Shown here one piece after another: positions 1 through 5,931 of a stretch of DNA of 15,661 nucleotides. Position 1 is the first letter of the stretch. Each line of letters opens with the position of its first letter. The position numbers and the translations under genes were made by a program. Location: the NCBI RefSeq assembly GCF_018613065.1, contig NZ_JAGGQW010000084.1:1-15661 (forward strand). The letters are read 5' to 3'. Under the pieces are notes generated by a model. It saw nothing but the letters and a program-made list of their open reading frames with translations, was not told the origin of the DNA and made no database searches. Source of the stretch: Bacillus sp. ISL-7. Lineage in GTDB: Bacteria > Bacillota > Bacilli > Bacillales_B > DSM-18226.

Positions 1-85
1 GAAGGGGCTAAGATTGAATGAATCTTGAAAGGAAATCATTTGTATACCACCTAAAATGTTTTATTACCACAATTATAAAATAAAA

Positions 86-123
86 AGCAGTTGAAGAGTT
101 AATAAAATCAACCTACAACTGCT
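86..123. terminator. Hairpin, possible terminator
   Basis: AGCAGTTG (86-93) pairs with CAACTGCT (116-123) around a 22-nt AT-rich loop, and the inner part of the stem can extend imperfectly. No real T tract follows on the plus strand (ATAAAAC). On the minus strand the arm is followed by TTTTTATTTTAT, so it would work best as a terminator for leftward transcription. Confidence 0.4.
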
Positions 124-129
124 ATAAAA

Positions 130-215
130 CAAGGGACTTTTTCAGTGCCCTCGAGTACGGGGCCGAGGAGGCACCCCGGCACGCCCGCGGAAAGCGAAGT
201 GCCTGGAGCGCAAAT
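130..215. repeat. GC-rich structured intergenic repeat
   Basis: A GC-rich block of about 85 bp sits abruptly in very AT-rich DNA. It contains interlocking GTGCC/GGCAC arms: GTGCC at 145-149 with GGCAC at 170-174 (CTCG/CGAG extends this stem), then GGCAC at 178-182 with GTGCC at 199-203. It begins with AGGGAC...GTGCCCT and ends with GGAGCGCAAATCAAC. From memory, very similar blocks recur between genes and near transposase genes in Bacillus genomes; this is recollection, not a search. No coding potential is seen. Confidence 0.5.
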
Positions 216-299
216 CAACAGACATGTTGAAAGCCTATATATTAATAATATTATAATAAATTAACGCGGTGAATGGTTAAAGTTATTGTAGAAAATAAG
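216..299. other. AT-rich spacer, nothing recognised
   Basis: An AT-rich stretch between the GC-rich repeat and the next hairpin. It has no convincing ORF with a ribosome binding site and no clear promoter. Confidence 0.5.
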
Positions 300-326
300 A
301 GGCTGTCGAAAGTTTCTCGACAGCCT
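300..326 (-). terminator. Perfect 10-bp stem-loop terminator
   Basis: AGGCTGTCGA (300-309) and TCGACAGCCT (317-326) form a perfect 10-bp stem with a 7-nt loop. Read leftward it is followed by CTTATTTTC, a weak T-rich tail, so it could end transcription of the small minus-strand ORF at 462-598. Hairpins of this type (GGCTGTCGA) are, as I recall, also common next to insertion sequences in Bacillus. Confidence 0.5.
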
Positions 327-404
327 GAGGGTAAAACATAAAGTTATACCCTAAAATTAAATGCTTAACTGCCCCTTAGTACAGTAAGAACAGCTTTAGA
401 AAGG

Positions 405-426
405 TCGCTTTTGATATAGAAAGCGA
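405..426. other. Small hairpin
   Basis: TCGCTTT (405-411) pairs with AAAGCGA (420-426) around an 8-nt loop, just beyond the stop of the broken small ORF on the minus strand. It lacks a good T tract in either direction, and its role is unknown. Confidence 0.25.
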
Positions 427-461
427 TTTAAAATTTCCAATCAAGGTATTCTTGAAAGGAA

Positions 462-598
462 TCACGTTTGTTTTTTGTTTTCAAGTTTTGATTTTATGTT
501 GTTATTTTGAGATATGATGATACTGCTAAATATTGTTGTTGCAATAATGCCTAAAATCGAAAAAAGACAAAAGCAGCAAAGTTGGTATTATCACGCAT
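462..598 (-). pseudogene. Small membrane-peptide ORF broken by a -1 indel
   Basis: An excellent ribosome binding site (GGGAGG, complement of 606-611) lies 7 nt before an ATG whose first base is at 598. This frame reads MRDNTNFAAFVFFRF and stops. If the run of six T (minus strand, 560-565) had one more T, the frame would continue through a hydrophobic stretch FSILGIIATTIFSSIII and a polar tail ending KSKLENKKQT at 462. The product would be 45 aa with one membrane segment or signal anchor. The 137-bp span is one base short of 46 codons, as expected for a single-base deletion. It could be a real mutation, a sequencing error in a homopolymer, or slippage-dependent expression. I do not recognise the family. 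The perfect hairpin at 300-326 lies downstream. Confidence 0.4.
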
Positions 599-641
599 AA
601 CAGTTCCTCCCTTTATGTTAGGTATAGTTTGTTTTAAACAT

Positions 642-938
642 TTAATTACTATTCGTTATAAATACTTCGAGTATTAAATGCAATAGAAGAGAAGGTGCTT
701 GTTCAATTAACCGGTGCTTTAAAATGATTTCTCCATCACACTTTTTCACTCCCTGTTCCAATAGCATAAATGGACTGTTCAGTAAGTCGTTGATTGGAAA
801 CTTTTCGCAATTAGCAAGCGGATGATTTTGCGGAATCACTACGCGCAAACGGTCTTGCTCCAAAAAGATAGTTTCAAGTTCTGCTTTTGACGGTAACCGC
901 ACAAATCCGAAGTCAACACGTCCATTTAGAATCCAGCT
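642..938 (-). pseudogene. LysR-type regulator remnant (effector domain)
   Basis: The reading frame, open from 938 to a stop at 642, encodes residues typical of the LysR effector-binding domain: LNGRVDFGFVRLP, then DRLRVVIPQNHPLA and SPFMLLEQGVKKCDGEI. A full LysR protein has about 290-300 residues with an N-terminal winged helix; here that helix and the first part of the effector domain are absent. A stop codon lies at 939-941, and the MBL gene ends 24 bp further on. After GEI the sequence leaves the family pattern (LEVFITNSN at the end), which suggests a second lesion. The visible GTG at 900-902 is internal to the old domain, not a real start. Identity as a LysR relic is fairly sure; its former target is unknown. 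Confidence 0.7.
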
Positions 939-962
939 TCAATTTATAGAGTGTTCTGATTC

Positions 963-1724
963 TTAGAATGAGTATGATTCTCCGTCATCTGGCACCAAAA
1001 CATTTGATGTGATTCCATTTTCATTAATGAAACTTTTCAATGCTTCTCTCGATAAGGTCCAATGATTGACAGCTTCCATATGAACAGAAATAATTTTTGC
1101 GTTAGGGGCAGTTTTGTAAACTTCATATATGTCTTCTTTCCCCATTACTAGTGAACCACCTTGCAGGAATTGATTATCTCCACCGTTTACAACAATGATT
1201 TCTGGGTTATGTGTTGCAATTACTTCTTGGACCGCTTCATACCAAACTGTATCTCCAGCAACATATAAAGTTTTCTCATTTGTGTGCTTGAAAACAACAC
1301 CACACACTAGACCAGCAAGCTTTAATATTTCTCCTCTTCCGTGCTCGCCTTTTGTTTTGATTAATTGGATATCTTCAAAAACTGTATCTTCTTTTAGAAC
1401 CTCTACATTTTGAAACCCATCGTTTCTAACTATTCCAGCATCTTCTTCATTTTGTACAAACATTTTTATATCTTTTGGCAAAACTTCTTTGGCAGCATCA
1501 TCATAGTGATCTACGTGTAGATGAGTTACAATAACTGCATCAATATTATTAATAATATCGTCAATGGAGGTTGGTAAGCTGACTAAAGGATTATTTTGAT
1601 CTTGCCTTAATGAATTGGGAAAGGGTGGATAAGTACCCTTCTCAGACAAAAATGGATCTATTAAAAACTTCTTCCCTGCATATTGGACAACTAATGTTGC
1701 ATTACGAATTAATTGTATATTCAT
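963..1724 (-). CDS. MBL-fold metallo-hydrolase (UlaG-like)
   Basis: A 253-residue protein of the metallo-beta-lactamase fold superfamily. Using the start at 1724, the metal-binding signature THLHVDHYDD gives H68, H70, D72 and H73. A further His lies in KGEHGRGE (H127), the bridging Asp is in AGDTVW (D158), and a late His is in VHMEAVNH (H215). The full di-metal ligand set is therefore present, with no signal peptide, so a cytoplasmic hydrolase is expected; the substrate cannot be read from sequence. The open frame extends 10 codons upstream to 1754, but AAAAGGAG sits 9 nt before the ATG at 1724, which I prefer. It is divergent from the Lrp-type gene across a dyad-rich gap, suggesting control by that regulator. 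Family call is firm; the specific role is unknown. Confidence 0.85.
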   Translation of the reverse strand: MNIQLIRNATLVVQYAGKKFLIDPFLSEKGTYPPFPNSLRQDQNNPLVSLPTSIDDIINNIDAVIVTHLHVDHYDDAAKEVLPKDIKMFVQNEEDAGIVRNDGFQNVEVLKEDTVFEDIQLIKTKGEHGRGEILKLAGLVCGVVFKHTNEKTLYVAGDTVWYEAVQEVIATHNPEIIVVNGGDNQFLQGGSLVMGKEDIYEVYKTAPNAKIISVHMEAVNHWTLSREALKSFINENGITSNVLVPDDGESYSF

Positions 1725-1769
1725 ATTCTTTAGCTCCTTTTTTTTAATGTACATATAGTTTATAATAGG

Positions 1770-1823
1770 ACCGCTTTTTACTTACATAGAAAAAATCAAG
1801 TCTTTTTGCGGTTTCACTTGATT
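1770..1823. promoter_or_regulatory. Dyad-rich divergent regulatory region
   Basis: This lies between the divergent MBL and Lrp-type genes. AATCAAGT (1794-1801) and ACTTGATT (1816-1823) form a perfect 8-bp inverted repeat spaced 14 nt apart. A second, overlapping mirror pairs ACCGC (1770-1774) and ACTT (1780-1783) with AAGT (1798-1801) and GCGGT (1808-1812). On the minus strand TATTATAAA near 1758-1766 could be a -10, but no good -35 is placed. Binding by the adjacent Lrp/AsnC-type protein is an inference from position. Confidence 0.45.
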
Positions 1824-1842
1824 AATGAAAGGAATTGAATAA

Positions 1843-2253
1843 ATGTTAGATAGCACGGATATACGAATCATAGATGAACTTTCCAAGAACAGCCGTATCA
1901 CGATGAAGGAATTGGGTGAAAAAGTCCATTTGACTGGACAGGCTGCTTCAGCCAGGGTTGCGAAGTTAGAGGATAAAGGGATTATTGAAGGGTATAGCAT
2001 TAAAGTCAATCAAGCAAAAATGGGGTATTCTGTTCACGCTATTATACATATTTATACGAAAAGCACGAACCATCAACCTTATTTGTCGTTCGTTAAAAAA
2101 CAAGAACATTACGTCATAAACAACTACAAAATTAGTGGAGAAAGTTGTTATCTTCTCGAATGCAAAATTCCATCCAATGAAATATTAGATGAATTTTTGA
2201 CAAGCCTAAGTAATTTTGTGAGCTATAAACTATCGATTGTTATTAGTAAATAA
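1843..2253 (+). CDS. Lrp/AsnC-family transcriptional regulator
   Basis: A 136-residue protein with the two-part Lrp/AsnC layout. The N-terminal helix-turn-helix, about residues 5-57, begins LDSTDIRIIDELSKNSRIT and includes MKELGEKVHLTGQAASARVAKLEDKGII. A C-terminal RAM-type ligand-binding and oligomerisation domain covers about 62-134 (AIIHIYT..., then SGESCYLLECKIPSNEILDEFL). The length is slightly short for the family (140-165). The start is supported by AAAGGA 9 nt before the ATG. Such proteins usually sense amino acids or small metabolites and often control a divergent neighbour, here the MBL hydrolase; that link is inferred from the shared dyad-rich gap. A terminator follows at 2321-2343. 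Effector unknown. Confidence 0.88.
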   Translation: MLDSTDIRIIDELSKNSRITMKELGEKVHLTGQAASARVAKLEDKGIIEGYSIKVNQAKMGYSVHAIIHIYTKSTNHQPYLSFVKKQEHYVINNYKISGESCYLLECKIPSNEILDEFLTSLSNFVSYKLSIVISK

Positions 2254-2320
2254 TACAACAATACAAATGAATTTAATAAATTAATTCACATAAACAAACG
2301 GGGTCTTAAGTTTAAAAAAT

Positions 2321-2343
2321 GGTTGCTGCGCAGCCTTTTTTTC
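2321..2343 (+). terminator. Rho-independent terminator after Lrp-type gene
   Basis: GGTTGC (2321-2326) pairs with GCAGCC (2330-2335; one G-U) over a short TGC loop and is followed directly by seven T (2336-2342). Confidence 0.75.
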
Positions 2344-2421
2344 TTGTTCCACTGACAGTTCAGGAAGTTTAAAAATGGCACCTGAATTTTGTATACAGAG
2401 CTATTCCATTCATAATCTCCA

Positions 2422-2450
2422 TTGTTTTCGGAAAAATTATATGATATATT
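2422..2450 (+). promoter_or_regulatory. Sigma-A-like promoter of the ROK-MFS operon
   Basis: TTGTTT (2422-2427), a 17-bp spacer, then TATATT (2445-2450). The predicted start near 2457 falls immediately before the first operator palindrome, a layout expected for strong repression. Confidence 0.6.
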
Positions 2451-2459
2451 ATCAACACG

Positions 2460-2519
2460 ACTTATTAAAGAGATTTAATAAGTTTTTTGGTTGATACTTA
2501 TTAAATCTCTTTAATAAGT
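2460..2519. promoter_or_regulatory. Two mirrored 24-bp palindromic operators
   Basis: Site 1 (2460-2483) is a perfect palindrome apart from its centre: arms ACTTATTAAA and TTTAATAAGT around GAGA. Site 2 (2496-2519) has the same arms around TCTC, so it is the exact reverse complement of site 1. The two are separated by 12 nt (TTTTTGGTTGAT), and their centres are 36 bp apart. They lie between the promoter and the ROK start codon. The natural reading is an operator pair for the ROK repressor itself. In RNA, site 1 could fold alone with a GNRA-type GAGA loop, or the 60 nt could fold as one 24-bp hairpin. No T tract follows the long hairpin, so a simple terminator is unlikely. Confidence 0.75.
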
Positions 2520-2543
2520 CCATTTTAATAGGCGGTGACCTTT

Positions 2544-3569
2544 GTGAATACGACTCCAAAATCGATAGGGAAGGAAATCCTTCGCGGTATTCGTAAATCT
2601 CTTTTAGAACTTGGCAGTGCAACAAAAGTTGAACTTAGCGATAAATTAGAAATTAGTTTCCCTACCATAAGTAAATTCTTAACCCAGATGGAAAAGGATG
2701 GTGAACTGATTTCAGTTGGTCTTGATGATTCGAGTGGTGGAAGAAGGGCAAAAAGATATACATATAATCCAGAGTATATGTTAGGTATGGCAATCTTTTT
2801 AGAGAGGACAGAGACAAATTATATTGTCTTTAACTGTTTAGGTGAAGTGAAGGATGTTGGAAAAACCTCAAGTCTCTTAGCAGATGTAGATTTACGATTA
2901 TTAACCGACTGTGTTGAAGAGATCAGAGAGAAATATCCAAAAATTAGTTGTGTATCCATCGGTGTACCTGGTTCCGTGGATGATGGACGGATTATTTATA
3001 TACCAGGGTATGAACACCTTCAAAACTTCGATTTGAAGGGATACTTGGAAAGTCGTTTCTCAATACCTGTTGTAATAGAGAACGATATGAATGCGGCGGT
3101 GCTTGGATATTACGATAGTAAGGGAAAGAAGAAAAATAAATCTCTTGTTTATTTATATTCAGGTCAAAATGGTCCAGGTGCTGGAATTATGGTAAATGGA
3201 GTCGTGGTACGAGGTAACACTAATTTTTCAGGAGAGGTTTCATTCGTTCCACAGTACGATGACCAAAATTTTGGCCAGGCTTTGCAAAATGAAAACAGGC
3301 CTATGAAAGCATTTATATGTGAGGACTATGAGGTCGACGCCATTAGCAGGTTAGTAGCTTCCTTTGTAGCTATCCTTAATCCTTATACAATTATTTTTTG
3401 TGATGATGAAGTCAACCAATTTATCCTAGACCAAATTTTAGACCGAAGTGCAAAGTATATTCCAGCAGAGCATCTTCCAGAACTTATAATGAGTGATTGG
3501 AAACAAGATTATTTATTTGGATTACAAAGTCTTGGTCTTGATCTCATGATCACCGGAATAAACAGATAA
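2544..3569 (+). CDS. ROK-family transcriptional repressor
   Basis: A 341-residue protein with an N-terminal winged helix, about residues 10-60 (GIRKSLLELGSATKVELSDK, then PTISKFLTQMEKDGELI). It is followed by a ROK sugar-kinase-like fold with SIGVPGSVDDG, the IENDMNAAVLG segment and GPGAGIMVNGVVVRG. The Asp of the END segment is kept, but the ROK kinase zinc motif (H...CxCGxxGCxE) is missing: the usual GEIGHM is GEVSFV, and no cysteine cluster follows. I infer a sugar-responsive regulator rather than a kinase. The frame is open from GTG at 2535, but AGGCGGTGA (2530-2538) is a good ribosome site for the GTG at 2544, so I use 2544. It is co-directional with the permease 44 bp downstream. Two palindromes upstream suggest autoregulation. 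Ligand unknown. Confidence 0.85.
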   Translation: MNTTPKSIGKEILRGIRKSLLELGSATKVELSDKLEISFPTISKFLTQMEKDGELISVGLDDSSGGRRAKRYTYNPEYMLGMAIFLERTETNYIVFNCLGEVKDVGKTSSLLADVDLRLLTDCVEEIREKYPKISCVSIGVPGSVDDGRIIYIPGYEHLQNFDLKGYLESRFSIPVVIENDMNAAVLGYYDSKGKKKNKSLVYLYSGQNGPGAGIMVNGVVVRGNTNFSGEVSFVPQYDDQNFGQALQNENRPMKAFICEDYEVDAISRLVASFVAILNPYTIIFCDDEVNQFILDQILDRSAKYIPAEHLPELIMSDWKQDYLFGLQSLGLDLMITGINR

Positions 3570-3613
3570 GACAAATCAATACCTATTACAAAAAATTAAA
3601 AGGCGGGGTTATA

Positions 3614-4843
3614 ATGGCTACATTCTTTTTAGTAATTATCTACATGGCTTTTATCAGCTTAGGTTTACCTGATTCATTGTTGGGAGTGTCATGGTCTTTG
3701 ATGCAATCGGAATTTGGAGCTCACTTTGAGACAGCCGGTTTGCTTTTTATGACAATCGCTGGGGGAACGATCATTTCCAGTTTTGCTAGTGGAGTTGTAC
3801 TTAAACGCTTCGGAACGGGCATTGTCACATTTTTCAGTTGTTTAATGACTGCTGGAGCACTGCTTGGGTTTCAATTTGCTCCTTCGCTTTTTTGGTTATT
3901 TATTTGTGCCATACCACTTGGATTAGGTGCAGGTGCCGTTGATTCGGGATTAAACAATTATGTAGCGACAAATTACAAAGCACACCATATGAGTTGGCTT
4001 CATTGTTTTTGGGGAGTTGGGGCTACACTAGGTCCCGTAATTATGGCTCAGTTTATTACAGGGCATCATTCTTGGAGAAACGGGTATCTTGCCATCGCTG
4101 GTCTGCAGTTTGTATTAGTTGTCATTCTTTTCTTCACTTTGCCTTTATGGAATAAGGTGAGAGGAAACAGCATTGTGATCTCTAATGAGACAGAAAATAC
4201 AGATGATGGATTATATGGAGCAGATGCTAAATATCGAAAACCTTTGCAAATTAGGGGAGTTAAGCTAGCTTTGATATCTTTCTTGTTTTATTGTGGTGCG
4301 GATGCAACAATGGGGCTTTGGGGAAGTAGTTTCCTGGTAAATGTTAAAGAATTATCCGTAGATGCAGCGGCAAAATGGGTTTCCTTGTATTACGCGGGTA
4401 TCACAATCGGAAGATTTATTACAGGCTTTATTACCTTGAAAATAGGTAACCGCACGCTCATTCGGGTGGGGCAAATAATAGCATTAGCTGGTGCCGCATT
4501 CCTACTCCTACCATTGCCGCCCACTTTCTCGCTTGTCGGTTTTATTATGGTTGGATTAGGATTGGCACCGATATTTCCGTGTATGTTGCATGAAACGCCA
4601 ACACGATTTGGGCAGGAACATTCCCAAACAATCATGGGGTATCAAATGGCCGTTGCTTATACAGGTAGTACGTTCCTGCCGCCACTTCTTGGTTTCATTG
4701 CAGCACACTCGACAATAGGAATCTTCCCATTTGTCATTGCAGGTTTTATTGCAATAATGCTCTTGGGTTCCGAAAAATTAAATATCAAATTGAATAGAGA
4801 CAATTTAATAAGTGTAAAAAATAAAAACTCCACGGTAATTTAA
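3614..4843 (+). CDS. MFS permease, FucP/FHS-like sugar-type
   Basis: A 409-residue polytopic membrane protein of the major facilitator superfamily. About 12 hydrophobic segments fall in two halves joined by a polar loop at about 181-215 (KVRGNSIVIS...YRKPLQ). Early GLPDSLLGVSWSLMQ, the loop motif GVVLKRFGTG (about 60-69) and GLGLAPIFPCMLHETP (about 314-329) resemble the fucose/hexose symporter-like branch. It probably moves a sugar or related compound across the cell membrane. RBS AAAAGGCGGGG is followed by ATAATG. The gene lies 44 bp after the ROK gene with no terminator between, so it is very likely the second gene of that operon and the functional target of ROK control. A terminator follows at 4903-4930. 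Substrate unknown. Confidence 0.85.
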   Translation: MATFFLVIIYMAFISLGLPDSLLGVSWSLMQSEFGAHFETAGLLFMTIAGGTIISSFASGVVLKRFGTGIVTFFSCLMTAGALLGFQFAPSLFWLFICAIPLGLGAGAVDSGLNNYVATNYKAHHMSWLHCFWGVGATLGPVIMAQFITGHHSWRNGYLAIAGLQFVLVVILFFTLPLWNKVRGNSIVISNETENTDDGLYGADAKYRKPLQIRGVKLALISFLFYCGADATMGLWGSSFLVNVKELSVDAAAKWVSLYYAGITIGRFITGFITLKIGNRTLIRVGQIIALAGAAFLLLPLPPTFSLVGFIMVGLGLAPIFPCMLHETPTRFGQEHSQTIMGYQMAVAYTGSTFLPPLLGFIAAHSTIGIFPFVIAGFIAIMLLGSEKLNIKLNRDNLISVKNKNSTVI

Positions 4844-4902
4844 TTATAAAGGGGTTTCCGTATTCAGTAACCTGCTATTAATTGAAGAAGAATGGATTCC
4901 AG

Positions 4903-4930
4903 AAGATCGTCATTAGAGGCGATCTTTTTT
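4903..4930 (+). terminator. Terminator after ROK-MFS operon
   Basis: AAGATCG (4903-4909) and CGATCTT (4920-4926) form a perfect 7-bp stem. The T tract runs from 4925 to 4930, followed by CTTT. Confidence 0.75.
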
Positions 4931-4963
4931 CTTTGTCGCTGTTTCAGATAAAAGAGTTACTAT

Positions 4964-5000
4964 TTGATACACATTGGAACTCAAATTAAAGTGATAAAAT
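4964..5000 (+). promoter_or_regulatory. Candidate promoter of the cupredoxin gene
   Basis: Two overlapping readings are possible: TTGATA (4964-4969) with 17 bp to TAAAGT (4987-4992), or an extended -10 TGATAAAAT (4992-5000) with a poorly spaced TTGGAA. TTGATAC (4964-4970) also has an inverted partner GTATCAA at 5002-5008. Confidence 0.4.
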
Positions 5001-5046
5001 TGTATCAATTGGAAAACAATAGTGCTTAGGAAAGGAGGGATTGAGA

Positions 5047-5436
5047 ATGTCTGTGAAAAAGTGGTTAACTGGATTGGTCGTTATGTTTGGGATGATTTTG
5101 GTTATGACAACTCCAGGCTCACTCGATGTATTCGCTGAATCCGGCGTCGTAACACGGCCTGTTGAGACAGTGAAAGCGATAAAGGTCGAGTTGCATGATG
5201 ATTCCTTTAATCCGAGTGTCATCACGATTCCGAATGGAAAAACGACAACGCTGATTTTGAAAAACCAAGGTAAGAAAAAGCACACCTTCACAGTGGAAAA
5301 GCTCAGTATTGACACCGAAGTCCAGCCGGGAAAAGAAAAAACTATTACCGTGAATCCGAAAAATCCTGGTACATATGACTTGATATGTAGGTACCATTTC
5401 CAGGAAGGTATGGTTGGAAAAGTAATTGTCAAATAA
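5047..5436 (+). CDS. Secreted cupredoxin (type 1 copper) protein
   Basis: A 129-residue exported protein. Residues 1-30 form a signal peptide: KK near the start, hydrophobic LTGLVVMFGMILVM, and a likely cleavage at VFA-ES. The mature part is a small cupredoxin beta-sandwich. It opens with KAIKVELHDDSFNPSVITIP and carries a complete set of plausible type 1 copper ligands: H79 in KKHTFTV, then C114, H117 and M122 in ICRYHFQEGM. It may carry electrons or bind copper at the outer face of the membrane. No lipobox is seen, so it is probably released or retained in the wall. ATG 5047 is chosen because AAAGGAGGG ends 7 nt upstream; an in-frame TTG at 5041 would be too close. A hairpin overlaps the stop codon. 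Partner unknown. Confidence 0.85.
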   Translation: MSVKKWLTGLVVMFGMILVMTTPGSLDVFAESGVVTRPVETVKAIKVELHDDSFNPSVITIPNGKTTTLILKNQGKKKHTFTVEKLSIDTEVQPGKEKTITVNPKNPGTYDLICRYHFQEGMVGKVIVK

Positions 5437-5465
5437 CAAGCAGGGCCAATCGGCCTTGCTTGTTT
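5435..5465 (+). terminator. Strong hairpin overlapping the cupredoxin stop
   Basis: AACAAGCAGGGCC (5435-5447) pairs with GGCCTTGCTTGTT (5452-5464; one G-U) around an AATC loop, beginning inside the TAA stop. The T tract is short (TGTTTAC), so termination efficiency is uncertain. Confidence 0.65.
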
Positions 5466-5496
5466 ACAAGATTAGAAAGTATAAATTTCGACTTTG

Positions 5497-5536
5497 AAAA
5501 TTGTCCAGTCCAGCGCCCTAGCGGCTAGTGTCTAAT
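5497..5536. repeat. Fragment of an interspersed Bacillus repeat
   Basis: AAATTGTCCAGTCCAGCGCC followed by CTAGCGGCTAGTGTCTAA resembles, from memory, a short repeat (GTCCAGCTCCAGCGCCTAG...) scattered between genes in many Bacillus genomes. It is not confirmed by search. It coincides with the point where homology in the adjacent DUF3231 relic stops. Confidence 0.4.
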
Positions 5537-5682
5537 ATAGGTTTTATTTCTTTGTCTTCAACAATTTTAAGAAAATATTTATAAACGCATATTGCCATAC
5601 TATCATCCATATACTGATGCCAAAGTGCAGAAACTTCCGCAGCGGATAATGTGTTTCTCTTTGTTTTCCCGAAAATCCCCAA
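5518..5682 (-). pseudogene. Truncated DUF3231-family gene, N-terminal relic
   Basis: A minus-strand frame of 54 codons starts at TTG (first base 5682), with AGGAGGG (complement of 5691-5697) 8 nt before it. It begins MGIFGKTKRNT, then LSAAEVSALWHQYMDDSMA and ICVYKYFLKIVEDKEIKPIL, and stops at 5518. This matches, as I recall it, the opening of DUF3231 proteins, alpha-helical proteins common in Bacillus spores, whose full length is several times longer. The match ends at IKPIL. The last codons (DTSR, stop) lie within the CTAGCGGCTAG repeat, so the rest of the gene appears to have been lost at the repeat. The intact translation start suggests fairly recent decay or a short expressed peptide. Confidence 0.6.
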
Positions 5683-5816
5683 AAGAAATTCCCTCCTATT
5701 ACTCTCAAGGTTTGTTTCGTTCGTTATTCCGAAATTATTTTATGGTATTTTTTGCAAAGTATATGAATTCCTTTTTAATCTAAAAAAACACATAGTAGTA
5801 GCCTTACTCTATTCAC

Positions 5817-5845
5817 TTCACTTAATTCATAGTAAAATTTATAAA
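5817..5845 (+). promoter_or_regulatory. Candidate promoter of the AlkD-like gene
   Basis: TTCACT (5817-5822), a 17-bp spacer, then TATAAA (5840-5845). The predicted start near 5852 leaves a leader of about 80 nt before the ATG at 5932. Confidence 0.5.
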
Positions 5846-5931
5846 AATGGGTGTAGTTGAATGCCATGATCAAAAGGATAAAAAGTAGGATTGTTCATTT
5901 TGATGGATGAAAAGGAAGGAAGTGCAAAACG

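Noticed and set aside
1725..1754. Ten-codon N-terminal extension of the MBL hydrolase
   Set aside because: It contains the gene's own ribosome binding site AAAAGGAG, and the ATG at 1724 has correct spacing.
2460..2519. Long inverted repeat read as a terminator or insertion-sequence end
   Set aside because: No T tract follows, there is no transposase nearby, and each half is itself a perfect palindrome placed at a promoter, which fits operators better.
5592..5860. Two overlapping plus-strand ORFs of 63 and 69 codons
   Set aside because: They lie antisense to the DUF3231 relic and its upstream region, lack ribosome sites and have biased composition from AT-rich DNA.
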